NCBI GenBank assembly: GCA_934153675.1
Contig: CAKPFG010000015.1
Span: 1-21,672 of the forward strand
Origin: an uncultured Bacilli bacterium
Lineage (GTDB): Bacteria > Bacillota_I > Bacilli_A > RF39 > UBA660
Length of the DNA: 21,672 bases
Direction of reading: 5' to 3'
The notes below the pieces were generated by a model that searched no databases, had not been told where the DNA came from, and saw nothing but the letters and a program-made list of their open reading frames with translations. The stretch's first letter is position 1, and every line of letters begins with the position of its first letter. Position numbers and translations under genes: made by a program. Positions 13,910 through 21,672 of this stretch are shown one piece after another.

Positions 13910-16516
13910 CTAAACACCATCAACAATACCCTTTTTTCTAATATATAATTTTCTTAACCAATCAAATGGAATTACAGTTAAAGAAAATAGTATCATAATT
14001 TCAAATTCCTTTAAAGTTAATCCAGAAGTTCTAAACAAATTTCCACCATAATAAATAAGTATAATTTGCACCATAATGATAAATAATATTATCATAATAA
14101 ATATTTTATTTTTCATGATATTATTGAGTATATTTAATTTATGAGTTCTTGCATTGAAACTATTAAAAATATCTATAAAAATAAATAAGCCAAAAAATGC
14201 TGTATATAAATATTTAACACCACATTCGGGTCTAAATAAACTGGCAATAAAATTTGATTTTAAAAATAATATACATATGAATGAAGAATATATTCCTGTT
14301 GCTAATATCTGATTTATCATATATTTATTAATAATAGGTTCACTTTTTTGTTTTGGTTTTTCCTTCATATATTCTAAAAGTGGCGGTTCAAAAGAAAATG
14401 CAAGACCAGCTAATGTATCCATAACCATATTAATCCATAGCATTTGTATCACTGTTATTGGCATTTCTATTCCTATGAATGGTCCTACTATTGATATACC
14501 AAGAGCACACATATTTATAGTGAGCTGCACTATAATAAATTTTCGAATACTTTTAAATATTGTTCTACCAAATAAAACAGCTTTTGATATTGACAAAAAA
14601 TTATCATCTAAAATAACTATATCACTTGCTTCTTTAGCAACTTCTGTACCACTTCCCATACTAAAACCAACATCAGCTCTTTTTAGTGCTGGAGCATCAT
14701 TTACACCGTCACCTGTCATACCCACTACATAATTTAACTCTTGACTTAATCTAATTAATCTGCTTTTATCTGTTGGTAAACTTCTAGCTACTACTTTCAA
14801 ATTAGGAAGTATTTTTTTTACTTCGTCATCTGACATATTTGCTAATTCTTTACTAGTAAGAACAATCCCATCTTTTGTTAAAATACCAACTTCTTGGGCA
14901 ATACTAATTGCTGTTTCTTTATTATCACCAGTTATCATAACTGTATTTATATTTGCATCTGTTACCAACTTTACTCCTTTAATAGCTTCCTTTCTTATTT
15001 CATCCTTTATAAGAATAAGACCAACAAAATTTAAATTATAAAAATGCTCAGGATTATATGAATCACTAGTAGCTAACATTATTACTCTAATACCTTTATT
15101 AGTGTAATTCTTAATGACTTCCTTTATTATTTTTTTATTTATTTTATACAATTTATTATTATAATAATAATTATTACAATGCTCAAGTAATACCTCTGGT
15201 GCTCCTTTTATTAAATTAAATTTCTTACCATTATTATTGATAACAGTAATCGCATACTTATTTTTACTATCAAATGGAATAACTCGCAATTTATTGACAT
15301 TTATATTATCTGGTTTAAAAAATTTTAATAAAGCTCTATCCGTTATATTACCACCAATAATATTACCTTTATCATATGAACTAGCGTTATTTACTACACA
15401 ACTAATTTTTACAAGGTCATATATTTTATCCTTTTTTAAATCAATTTCTTTTTTATACTCATGTAAATTTCCACTAATAAACTTAATAACTTCTAGTTTC
15501 CCTTTAGTTAGTGTTCCTGTTTTATCTGTAAATAACATATTAATATTTCCAGATGTTTCAATTCCAACCATTTTTCTTACTAAAACATTGCTTTTTAACA
15601 TTCTTTTCATGTTTGAGGATAAAACTAATGTAATCATCATTGGTAATCCTTCTGGAACTGCCACTATTATAATAGTTACACAAAGTGTTAAAGCATATAA
15701 AATATGTCCACTAAGAACTGGAAAATCTAAAATTGTTTTTTTAATTAGGGTTATATCAAAATTATTATTAATAACAATTACTGAAAATAAATATGAAATA
15801 AAAACTAAAATTGCTCCTATATATCCTATTTTACTTATAAATTTGGCAAGATGTTTTAATCTAATTTTTAATGGAGTATCAGGTGTTTTTGTTTGTAATT
15901 CAAGAGATAATTTGCCATAAAATGTATTGTCTCCAACTTTTTTTACTTGCATTAAAGCAGTATCGTTATATACAACTGTTCCCATATATACCATATTTTT
16001 ATTACTAGGATTATTTATATTTAAAGCTGGTTCTTTATATATTTCTTTTGTTTCACCATTCAAGCTTGACTCATCAACACTAATTTTTCCTTTAACAACA
16101 ATTCCATCTGCTGGTATTTTGTCCCCTTGTTCTAAACACACAATATCATCATAAACAACATCTTCAACATTAATCTCCTGTTTTTTACCATTTCTAATAA
16201 CACGACATTTAATACTTGATGCTTCATCCTGCAATTTTTCAAATGCCTTTTCACTTCCATATTCACTAATAGTGGATATAAAAGATGCAAGTAATATAGC
16301 AATTACTATACCTATAGTTTCATACCAATCAAAATCTTTAAATAAAAATACTATCTTTAGTGCAAGTGCTATTAATAATATTTTTATTATAGGATCACTA
16401 AATGTAATAAATAATTTTTTAAAAAAACTATCTTTTTTTACTTTTGATAGTATATTTTTACCATATTTTTCTCTATTAATTTCTACTTCTTTACTTGATA
16501 GACCATTTAAATTCAT
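13910..16516 (-). CDS. P-type cation ATPase, Ca2+-type (P2)
   Basis: The 868-residue protein has all P-type landmarks in order: the N-terminal cation-ATPase segment (GLSSKEVEINREKYGKN), two membrane helices, an actuator-domain loop SLNGET (151-156), the PEGLP ion-site helix (288-292) and the phosphorylated Asp331 in DKTGTLTKG. TGDGVNDAPALKRAD in the hinge follows, and then six C-terminal membrane helices. The PEGLP motif and general sequence place it with Ca2+-transporting PMCA/SERCA-like pumps, which export Ca2+. The start was moved to ATG 16516 because an AGGAGG site lies four bases before it, while the upstream TTG has none. Its -10-like box (TATACT) lies directly upstream. Substrate cation is inferred from the family. 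Confidence 0.92.
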   Translation of the reverse strand: MNLNGLSSKEVEINREKYGKNILSKVKKDSFFKKLFITFSDPIIKILLIALALKIVFLFKDFDWYETIGIVIAILLASFISTISEYGSEKAFEKLQDEASSIKCRVIRNGKKQEINVEDVVYDDIVCLEQGDKIPADGIVVKGKISVDESSLNGETKEIYKEPALNINNPSNKNMVYMGTVVYNDTALMQVKKVGDNTFYGKLSLELQTKTPDTPLKIRLKHLAKFISKIGYIGAILVFISYLFSVIVINNNFDITLIKKTILDFPVLSGHILYALTLCVTIIIVAVPEGLPMMITLVLSSNMKRMLKSNVLVRKMVGIETSGNINMLFTDKTGTLTKGKLEVIKFISGNLHEYKKEIDLKKDKIYDLVKISCVVNNASSYDKGNIIGGNITDRALLKFFKPDNINVNKLRVIPFDSKNKYAITVINNNGKKFNLIKGAPEVLLEHCNNYYYNNKLYKINKKIIKEVIKNYTNKGIRVIMLATSDSYNPEHFYNLNFVGLILIKDEIRKEAIKGVKLVTDANINTVMITGDNKETAISIAQEVGILTKDGIVLTSKELANMSDDEVKKILPNLKVVARSLPTDKSRLIRLSQELNYVVGMTGDGVNDAPALKRADVGFSMGSGTEVAKEASDIVILDDNFLSISKAVLFGRTIFKSIRKFIIVQLTINMCALGISIVGPFIGIEMPITVIQMLWINMVMDTLAGLAFSFEPPLLEYMKEKPKQKSEPIINKYMINQILATGIYSSFICILFLKSNFIASLFRPECGVKYLYTAFFGLFIFIDIFNSFNARTHKLNILNNIMKNKIFIMIILFIIMVQIILIYYGGNLFRTSGLTLKEFEIMILFSLTVIPFDWLRKLYIRKKGIVDGV

Positions 16517-16572
16517 ATACCCTCCTACCAAAGTATATTAATCATATTCTGTAGTAGAAGAAGTTTTTTACG

Positions 16573-16596
16573 ACAAAAAAATAACCTTACGGTTAT
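16573..16596 (-). terminator. terminator overlapping the stop codon of the glucosaminidase-like gene
   Basis: The stem ATAACC/GGTTAT (16581-16586 with 16591-16596) is followed on the minus strand by TTTTTTTGTCG. Confidence 0.75.
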
Positions 16597-17207
16597 GCTT
16601 TTTTTATTTTACTTATATAGTTATTGACCTTAAATGACCATTTGGGAGATGCGGCATATTTAGGACCAATGGTTTCAGGAGTAGTAAGTCCTTTATTAAA
16701 ATAATTTTTATTTAAATTATCTACAAATGACATAATACCATCGTCTAAAGTAGGAAATGCTTGATAAGATCCACAGCCACTTCCCTTTTGACCACCAACA
16801 TTATTACAAATATTTACCATTTTACTACATTTAGAATTACATCCTGTTTCAAGTAAAATGATAGCTGTTGCTAAATATGGATCTACTCCTTTTTCTAATG
16901 AATATGATGCTATTAAACTGCCTTTCCCGGACATAGTAGATTTTAACACTCTATCTAATTTAGCACTCAACTGCTCTATTGTCATATTATCATATACAAT
17001 TACTGGTCTAGAATTAATGTATTGTTGTATTTCTTCATTCTTATATTTATCAAGAGCAGATGAACTATTAATCAGTACATTAGCTGCTGTTTTTGTTTCT
17101 TTAGTATCTATATTTAAAGTAGAGTGACTTTTAATCATGACCACAAAAATTATTACTGTAACATCAAATGTTGTTAATAAGATACTCAATTTCTTTTTAA
17201 AGTTCAT
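16593..17207 (-). CDS. membrane-anchored glucosaminidase-like protein
   Basis: The 204-residue protein has one N-terminal membrane segment (about 7-26), so it is anchored with the rest outside. Residues 95-204 resemble the lysozyme-fold glucosaminidase domain of Firmicutes peptidoglycan hydrolases: GVDPYLATAIILLETG with the probable catalytic Glu120, NNVGG (136-140), and the closing TTPETIGPKYAASPKWSFKV. Such enzymes cut glycan strands. Several cysteines (123, 127, 134 and 145) could form disulfides. The start was moved to the second ATG, which has a GGGGTG site. The promoter at 17237-17265 is vegetative. Exact bond specificity is not predictable. Confidence 0.85.
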   Translation of the reverse strand: MNFKKKLSILLTTFDVTVIIFVVMIKSHSTLNIDTKETKTAANVLINSSSALDKYKNEEIQQYINSRPVIVYDNMTIEQLSAKLDRVLKSTMSGKGSLIASYSLEKGVDPYLATAIILLETGCNSKCSKMVNICNNVGGQKGSGCGSYQAFPTLDDGIMSFVDNLNKNYFNKGLTTPETIGPKYAASPKWSFKVNNYISKIKKA

Positions 17208-17236
17208 TTTACACCCCAACATTTTTAATTATTTTC

Positions 17237-17265
17237 ATGGTATCATGCATAATATTCTTTGTCAA
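17237..17265 (-). promoter_or_regulatory. sigma-A promoter of the glucosaminidase-like gene
   Basis: The minus strand has a perfect TTGACA (17260-17265), a 17-base spacer, and TACCAT (17237-17242), a weak -10 box. Confidence 0.5.
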
Positions 17266-17290
17266 ATTAGAGATAAAATGTTAATTTAAA

Positions 17291-17782
17291 TTTGAAGTGC
17301 AACAATTCAATATTGAAAAAAACACATGAATAACCTATAATATCTTTTCGCCAAAAAAGGAAAATTCATATGTCTGAAAATAATAGCACTTAAAAAAAAT
17401 CAATACCATCATTTAACAGGAAAAGATAGAGCTACTATTCAAGCTTTAATAGAACAAAAAGACGAAAATGGTAAAAGTTTATTTAATAATACTTATATAG
17501 TTAACTATCTTAGCGTTCATTATTCTACTATTTCTAGATAACTTAAGAACAGAAAATCTTATCGATTTATGGTTAGATCTGGTAGCACTATAGAAAAAAC
17601 TTATAATGCTACTGATACACATAATAATTATTTATTTAAACGTGGTTTATCTAAAGGCGAATACAAATTAAGAAAAAATAAAAAAACTTGCTAAATTTAT
17701 TGAAGATAAAATTAAAATAGATAAACGGGCTCCTGATGTAATTAGAGGTTATATGAAAACTCATATATCATATATCATTTAA
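17291..17782 (+). mobile_element. IS30-family insertion sequence, truncated and decayed
   Basis: The left end (TTTGAAGTGCAACAA, 17291-17305) resembles the terminal inverted repeats of IS30-type elements. It is followed by the N-terminal third of an IS30 transposase in broken frames. No matching right end was found before the next gene, and the catalytic DDE region is absent, so the copy is dead. Confidence 0.7.
17370..17782 (+). pseudogene. IS30 transposase, N-terminal remnant
   Basis: Translation gives QYHHLTGKDRATIQALIEQK, then YIVNYLSVHYSTISR, the helix-turn-helix of IS30 transposases. There is then a stop (TAA where GAA would give SRELK), followed by TYNATDTHNNYLFKRGLSKG. A one-base frameshift near 17690 precedes FIEDKIKIDKRAPDVIRGYM. 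A further early stop or shift occurs just after the first ATG (17370). These are at least three inactivating changes, and the rest of the gene is missing. Confidence 0.8.
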
Positions 17783-17897
17783 TGAAATACTAATATTTTA
17801 ATATAATAGCGTTACTGTTTGTAATGTTATTAACTTATTAATATAAACATTTTTCCACATAACATATTTATAATAAAAAATAGTATTTCCCTATTAA

Positions 17898-17925
17898 TTG
17901 ATATTTTTAATAAAAATGATATAAT
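17898..17925 (+). promoter_or_regulatory. sigma-A promoter of the thioredoxin-like gene
   Basis: TTGATA (17898-17903) and TATAAT (17920-17925) are separated by 16 bases, 17 bases before the start codon. Confidence 0.7.
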
Positions 17926-17941
17926 GATGTAGGAGGTCAAT

Positions 17942-18466
17942 ATGCAAAAGGAAGAAAAAAAGTTAATTAGAAATATCTACATTATGTTAATTGCAATTCT
18001 ATGTCTTACTATTATTTCTGCTACAGCCATATTAAGTTATGTTTTTGTTCATTGGAATGATGTTAAATCTAATAATATCCAAAATACTGAATATGATGTC
18101 AGTAGTTTTGAGGAAATTAATTATGATAAATTTATAAATTTATATAAAGATAATAATAAATCATTAATTTATATAGGTAGACAAACTTGCATTCATTGTG
18201 TTAATTTTGTGCCAATATTAAATAAAGTACAAAATGAATATAATTATAAAACATATTACTTGGATATTTCTAAAATAACAGAAGAAGAAAGTAAAAACAT
18301 TAAAAATTTAAATAATTTTCTAAAGAAAAACTTTGGATCTACACCTATGGTTATTATTGTGAAGGATGGTTCTATTATTGAAAAGGGAAATTGGATAGGG
18401 GAAGGAAATTATAAAGATTTCTCTAAATTTATTGAAAATGCCGGATATAAAAAAGTAATCTATTAA
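17942..18466 (+). CDS. membrane-anchored thioredoxin-like protein
   Basis: The 174-residue protein has one membrane segment (about 11-37) followed by a thioredoxin fold facing outward. It has the redox pair C83-I-H-C86 in RQTCIHCVNF and a cis-proline-like TPMVIIV near the end. It resembles the bacteriocin-accessory/thioredoxin-like proteins of Firmicutes. It could form or reduce disulfides in exported proteins, for instance the cysteine-rich glucosaminidase-like protein nearby, though no partner is evident. The AGGAGG site six bases before the ATG is ideal. It is the only plus-strand gene in this part of the window and converges on the GGGtGRT gene with a shared terminator. Confidence 0.88.
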   Translation: MQKEEKKLIRNIYIMLIAILCLTIISATAILSYVFVHWNDVKSNNIQNTEYDVSSFEEINYDKFINLYKDNNKSLIYIGRQTCIHCVNFVPILNKVQNEYNYKTYYLDISKITEEESKNIKNLNNFLKKNFGSTPMVIIVKDGSIIEKGNWIGEGNYKDFSKFIENAGYKKVIY

Positions 18467-18485
18467 ACAATTAAGATTACTTTTT
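18450..18485. terminator. bidirectional terminator between convergent genes
   Basis: The stem GTAATCT/AGATTAC (18455-18461 with 18474-18480) is flanked by A and T runs on both sides. It includes the last codons of both the thioredoxin-like and GGGtGRT genes, which end only 10 bases apart. Confidence 0.75.
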
Positions 18486-19481
18486 CTTTTGAGATTCTTC
18501 TACTGCTACTGCAATAGCTACTGTAGCACCTACCATAGGATTGTTACCCATACCGATAAATCCCATCATCTCTACGTGTGCTGGTACTGATGATGAGCCA
18601 GCAAATTGTGCATCACCATGCATTCTCCCCATAGTATCTGTCATTCCATACGATGATGGCCCAGCAGCCATATTATCAGGATGAAGTGTTCTTCCCGTTC
18701 CACCACCTGAAGCTACTGAAAAGTATTTTTTACCTTGTTCTAATCTTTCTTTTTTATAAGTTCCAGCAACTGGATGTTGAAAACGCGTTGGATTAGTTGA
18801 ATTTCCAGTAATAGAAACATCAACATTTTCATGATGCATAATAGCAACTCCCTCGCGAACTTCATCTGCTCCATAACATTTTACCTTACTTCTTTCACCA
18901 TTTGAATATTTAATTTCATCTACTACTATCAATTCACCTTTATAAAAATCGAATTTTGTTTCTACATATGTAAAACCATTAATACGTGAAATTATTTGTG
19001 CAGCATCTTTTCCCAAACCATTTAGTATTACTCTAAGTGGTTTTTTTCTTACTTTATTGGCCGATGCGGCAATGCCAATCGCACCTTCTGCTGCTGCAAA
19101 TGATTCATGCCCTGCTAAAAAGGCAAAACAAGATGTATCTTCATTTAAAAGCATACTTGCTAAATTACCATGTCCAATTCCTACTTTTCTATCATCAGCA
19201 ACACTTCCTTCTAGACAAAAAGCTTGTAATCCTTCCCCTATAGCTTTAGCAGCTTCACTTGCTTTAGTAATTTTTTTACATATTGCTATAGCTGCACCTA
19301 AGGTATATGCCCATGCTGCATCTTCAAAGCAAATAGTCTGAATATTTTTAACCATTTCATAAGGATTAAATCCTTTATCTGTACAAATTTTTAATGCTGT
19401 TTGCAAATCCTTTATATTATACTTTTTTAAAGTGTTATTTATTTTGTCTATTCTTCTATCATAGTTTTCAAATAATTCCAT
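18477..19481 (-). CDS. GGGtGRT protein
   Basis: The 334-residue protein carries the name-giving motif GGGTGRT at residues 259-265 and the typical glycine/alanine-rich segments (VADDRKVGIGHGNLASMLL; FLAGHESFAAAEGAIG). The family is conserved in anaerobic Bacillota and related groups, and its biochemical function is not established. It follows the NifU-like gene by nine bases with the ribosome site TAGGAGG overlapping that gene's stop codon, the usual arrangement for this pair. A joint role in metal or Fe-S metabolism is suggested by the partner only. It is full length for the family. Confidence 0.93.
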   Translation of the reverse strand: MELFENYDRRIDKINNTLKKYNIKDLQTALKICTDKGFNPYEMVKNIQTICFEDAAWAYTLGAAIAICKKITKASEAAKAIGEGLQAFCLEGSVADDRKVGIGHGNLASMLLNEDTSCFAFLAGHESFAAAEGAIGIAASANKVRKKPLRVILNGLGKDAAQIISRINGFTYVETKFDFYKGELIVVDEIKYSNGERSKVKCYGADEVREGVAIMHHENVDVSITGNSTNPTRFQHPVAGTYKKERLEQGKKYFSVASGGGTGRTLHPDNMAAGPSSYGMTDTMGRMHGDAQFAGSSSVPAHVEMMGFIGMGNNPMVGATVAIAVAVEESQKKK

Positions 19482-19490
19482 AATAACCTC

Positions 19491-20183
19491 CTACATTTTA
19501 CGTGGATCTATTTTTTTGAAAGCTTCATCAAATCTACCATATTTTCCACTTGCTTTTTCTATTGCTAACATAGGATCCATACCACTTTTGATATTATCCA
19601 TCATTTTTCCCATATTAACATATTTATAGCCAATGATATTATTTTTTTCATCAAGACCTATTTCAACTATATATCCCTCTGCAAGTTCTAAATATCTTGT
19701 ACCCTTTTCACGTGTAGAATATATAGTACCAACTTGACTACGATGTCCCTTTCCTAAATCTTCAAGTCCTGATCCTATAGCTAAACCACCATCTGAAAAA
19801 GCAGATTGACTTCTACCATATACTATCTGTAAAAACAATTCACGCATAGCTGTATTAATAGCGTCACATACCAAATCAGTGTTTAAAGCTTCTAGTAGCG
19901 TTTTACCAACTAATATTTCTCCAGCCATAGCTGCTGAATGTGTCATACCAGAACAGCCAACAGTTTCTACTAAGGCTTCTTCTATAATACCATTTTTTAT
20001 ATTTAATGTTAGTTTGCATGCTCCCTGTTGTGGTGCACACCATCCAATACCATGTGTAAGACCAGATATATCTTTTATTTCCTTCGCTAAAACCCATTTC
20101 CCCTCTTCTGGAATAGGAGCTGGGCCATGACTTACTCCTTTATTTACCTTACACATATTTTCAACTTCACTTGTATAAATCAT
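19491..20183 (-). CDS. NifU-like iron-sulfur scaffold protein
   Basis: The 230-residue protein has the NifU/IscU-N-like region with conserved cysteines: C49 and C56 in GWCAPQQGAC, C77 in VGCSGMTHSA and C106 in DLVCDAIN. Scaffolds of this type hold nascent Fe-S clusters, but this long variant paired with GGGtGRT is a distinct subgroup whose job is not proven. The start at 20183 has a GAGGTG site, and a TATAAT box lies upstream near 20215. It is first in a two-gene operon, behind the terminator of the nucleosidase gene. Confidence 0.88.
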   Translation of the reverse strand: MIYTSEVENMCKVNKGVSHGPAPIPEEGKWVLAKEIKDISGLTHGIGWCAPQQGACKLTLNIKNGIIEEALVETVGCSGMTHSAAMAGEILVGKTLLEALNTDLVCDAINTAMRELFLQIVYGRSQSAFSDGGLAIGSGLEDLGKGHRSQVGTIYSTREKGTRYLELAEGYIVEIGLDEKNNIIGYKYVNMGKMMDNIKSGMDPMLAIEKASGKYGRFDEAFKKIDPRKM

Positions 20184-20230
20184 AAATACACCTCAATTTC
20201 TACATAAATAATTATACTACTTTTATCATT

Positions 20231-20271
20231 CAAAAAAAAACTATTTAGTTTGAATTTATAAAAACTAAATA
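20231..20271 (-). terminator. terminator after the MTA/SAH nucleosidase gene
   Basis: The stem TATTTAGTTT/AAACTAAATA (20242-20251 with 20262-20271) overlaps the stop codon and is followed on the minus strand by GTTTTTTTTTG. Confidence 0.8.
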
Positions 20272-20924
20272 AAATTCTTTATAAAAAGACCAACTTTTGT
20301 AGTAGCTGCTGATAAAAATTTTTCATAATCTAAATGATTTTTGTTATTTGGATTATCTGATATACTTCTTATTATTATAAAAGGAACTTTACATAACATG
20401 CATACTTGTGCAACTGCAGCTCCTTCCATTTCTACTGCAATAGCATTAAATTCTTTTTCTATTATTTTAGATAATTGGTAATTAGTTATAAACTGATCTC
20501 CAGTTGCAATTACACCAATTTTAATATTTTTATCAATTTGCTTTGCCCTTTTAATTAATCCTTTATCTGCACTTATATATTTTCCAATTTCAGTAATATA
20601 TCCCTTTTCGTGTGAAAATACTGTTATATCGAAATCGTGTTGAACTAATTTTTCAGCTATCACAATATCTAAAACATTGCTATCATAAAGTCCACCTGCT
20701 ACACCAGTATTAATAATATAGTCTATATTATAACTATCTATTAATAATTGTGTTATGCGTGATGCATTAACCTTACCAACACCACATTTTACTAAAACAA
20801 TTTTTTTGTTATTTAATGTACATATCGTAAATACAGTATTATACTTTTTTTCTTTATTAATAACATTTGCATATTCCATAATTGCCTTTAATTCTTCTTC
20901 CATTGCCACTATTATTCCAATCAC
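20265..20924 (-). CDS. mtnN: 5'-methylthioadenosine/S-adenosylhomocysteine nucleosidase
   Basis: The 219-residue protein opens with IGIIVAMEEEL, holding the catalytic Glu11. It has INTGVAGGL, the substrate-binding AVEMEGAAVAQVC, and SDNPNN with the catalytic Asp. It cleaves adenine from MTA, SAH and 5'-deoxyadenosine, removing inhibitory by-products of AdoMet-dependent reactions. The start was set at GTG 20924 rather than the GTG nine bases earlier, because AGGTGG lies five bases before it and the protein then begins like known MtnN proteins. The promoter is at 20941-20970. Confidence 0.94.
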   Translation of the reverse strand: MIGIIVAMEEELKAIMEYANVINKEKKYNTVFTICTLNNKKIVLVKCGVGKVNASRITQLLIDSYNIDYIINTGVAGGLYDSNVLDIVIAEKLVQHDFDITVFSHEKGYITEIGKYISADKGLIKRAKQIDKNIKIGVIATGDQFITNYQLSKIIEKEFNAIAVEMEGAAVAQVCMLCKVPFIIIRSISDNPNNKNHLDYEKFLSAATTKVGLFIKNFI

Positions 20925-20940
20925 TCGAACCACCTAAATT

Positions 20941-20970
20941 ATTATATCAAACATTAATCATAATAGACAA
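20941..20970 (-). promoter_or_regulatory. sigma-A promoter of mtnN
   Basis: The minus strand has TTGTCT (20965-20970) and TATAAT (20941-20946) with an 18-base spacer. Confidence 0.65.
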
Positions 20971-21018
20971 TATATAAATTATAATTGGGCAGCTACCTAC
21001 ACTAGAAAATGATATTTT

Positions 21019-21027
21019 CATATTTTA
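21019..21027 (+). promoter_or_regulatory. candidate mother-cell sigma -10 box of the cotJ operon
   Basis: CATATTTTA fits CATAnnnTA, 16 bases after ACAC, and 16 bases before the ATG. cotJ of Bacillus subtilis is read by sigma-E in the mother cell, so the box is in the expected place. Confidence 0.45.
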
Positions 21028-21043
21028 TATTGAGGAGGATGTT

Positions 21044-21469
21044 ATGAATAACTATTTTGAATATCAAAATCAAGAGATGATTAACAATTATAAAAAGCAG
21101 TTAAAAACTGATGGTTTAGATAGTTTATATAATCCATATCAAGGATTTATTAGAGGAAATTTATATAAAAGATTGTTTGATCCTTACAAAATTAATCAAC
21201 CTTATGAAATCAAACCCATGAATGAGCAAGCCGAAATGCTTACTTATATAGATGCATTATGTTTTGCATGTATAGATTTAGATTTATACTTAGATATTTA
21301 TCCTGATAATAAACAATTTATTGATTTATATAATCAGTATAATATGCAAAAAAAAGAATTAATGGAAAAATACCAAGCAAAATTTGGTCCATTACTTTTA
21401 AGTAGTAATAGTTTAAATTCATATCCTTGGGCTTGGGATGATAAACCATGGCCTTGGGAAAATAATTAG
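21044..21469 (+). CDS. cotJAB: CotJA-CotJB fusion spore coat protein
   Basis: The 141-residue protein joins two coat proteins usually made by separate genes. Residues about 25-55 (YNPYQGFIRGNLYKRLFDPYK) are CotJA-like. Residues 63-141 are CotJB: TYIDALCFACIDLDLYLDIY, YQAKFGPLL, and the ending PWAWDDKPWPWEN. CotJ proteins are inner spore-coat components that accompany the manganese catalase CotJC. The GAGGAGG site is ideal. The gene's stop codon overlaps the ribosome site of cotJC (TAGGAGG). Mother-cell expression is expected. Confidence 0.88.
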   Translation: MNNYFEYQNQEMINNYKKQLKTDGLDSLYNPYQGFIRGNLYKRLFDPYKINQPYEIKPMNEQAEMLTYIDALCFACIDLDLYLDIYPDNKQFIDLYNQYNMQKKELMEKYQAKFGPLLLSSNSLNSYPWAWDDKPWPWENN

Positions 21470-21477
21470 GAGGTTTT

Positions 21478-21672
21478 ATGTGGATATATGAAAAAAAACT
21501 GGAATATCCAGTTAATATTAAAAGAAAAAATTTAAAAATGGCTAAAGCCCTACTATCACAATATGGTGGTGCTACTGGTGAAATAGGAGCAGCACTGAGA
21601 TATCTTAATCAAAGATACACTATGCCAGATGAAAAAGGTTATGCTCTTTTAACAGATATTGGAACCGAAGAA
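21478..21672 (+). CDS. cotJC: CotJC, manganese-catalase-like coat protein (5' part)
   Basis: The frame runs off the right edge after 65 codons. It begins MWIYEKKLEYPVNIKRKNLK, then AKALLSQYGGATGEIGAALR and YLNQRYTMPDE, with GTEE at the edge. This is the N-terminus of CotJC, a ferritin-like Mn-catalase that sits in the spore coat. In the visible part, the Glu in GATGEIGAALRYL is a candidate metal-ligand position. It is the second gene of the cotJ operon, with AGGAGG eight bases before ATG. Confidence 0.92.
   Translation, partial: MWIYEKKLEYPVNIKRKNLKMAKALLSQYGGATGEIGAALRYLNQRYTMPDEKGYALLTDIGTEE

Noticed and set aside
15237..15920. Long plus-strand frame of 227 codons
   Set aside because: It lies antisense inside the P-type ATPase gene, lacks a ribosome site and has no recognisable domain. 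It is a shadow of the coding strand.
17291..17782. Active insertion sequence
   Set aside because: There are several stops and frameshifts, no catalytic region and no right end, so it cannot transpose.
19057..19341. Plus-strand frames across the GGGtGRT gene
   Set aside because: They are shadows of a strongly conserved gene; the alanine- and proline-rich translation arises from the opposite strand.
1..21672. CRISPR array, tRNA or rRNA genes
   Set aside because: No regularly spaced direct repeats and no cloverleaf or ribosomal RNA sequence were seen on either strand.

Overview
The window comes from a very AT-rich, spore-forming member of the Bacillota. The evidence is the strong GGAGG-type ribosome sites, a cotJ spore-coat operon at the right edge, a NifU-like/GGGtGRT pair typical of anaerobic Firmicutes, and sigma-A promoters. 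Gut Bacilli or Clostridia lineages fit; the species cannot be named from the sequence.

Layout. (1) Positions 1-4620, minus strand: a two-gene restriction-modification system (one protein with an N-terminal PD-(D/E)xK nuclease and an N6-adenine methylase, plus a specificity subunit) led by a small winged-helix protein, then an unknown gene and a tnpV homologue. (2) Positions 4595-4852 and 12091-12138: two pieces of one N-acetylmuramoyl-L-alanine amidase gene (Amidase_3). (3) Between them lies an element of about 7.25 kb (core to core 4850-12099) with a large serine recombinase at one edge, a cluster of collagen-like, WxL/beta-helix and Ig-like proteins without signal peptides, and decayed parA/parB. 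Joining its ends restores the amidase frame exactly at the His-Gly-Gly zinc-ligand motif and places a perfect 10-bp inverted repeat around the junction, as expected for attP. (4) Positions 12314-17207, minus strand: an Abi_2/HEPN protein, a lipoprotein, a P-type Ca2+-type ATPase and an anchored glucosaminidase-like protein. (5) Positions 17291-17782: an IS30 remnant. (6) Positions 17942-21672: a membrane thioredoxin-like protein, GGGtGRT and NifU-like proteins, MTA/SAH nucleosidase, a CotJA-CotJB fusion and the start of CotJC.

The central observation is the split amidase. Its layout resembles the skin elements that interrupt sporulation genes and are excised in the mother cell. The 5' piece of the amidase, two of the cargo transcription units and cotJ have CATAnnnTA -10 boxes of the mother-cell sigma (E/K) type at plausible distances, a third cargo gene has one placed too close to its start, and the nearby housekeeping genes have TATAAT-type boxes. 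The amidase is interrupted a second time at a GGGD motif, where the tnpV/restriction-modification segment begins. That segment may be a second element whose far end lies outside the window. Whether either element excises, and when, cannot be read from the sequence.
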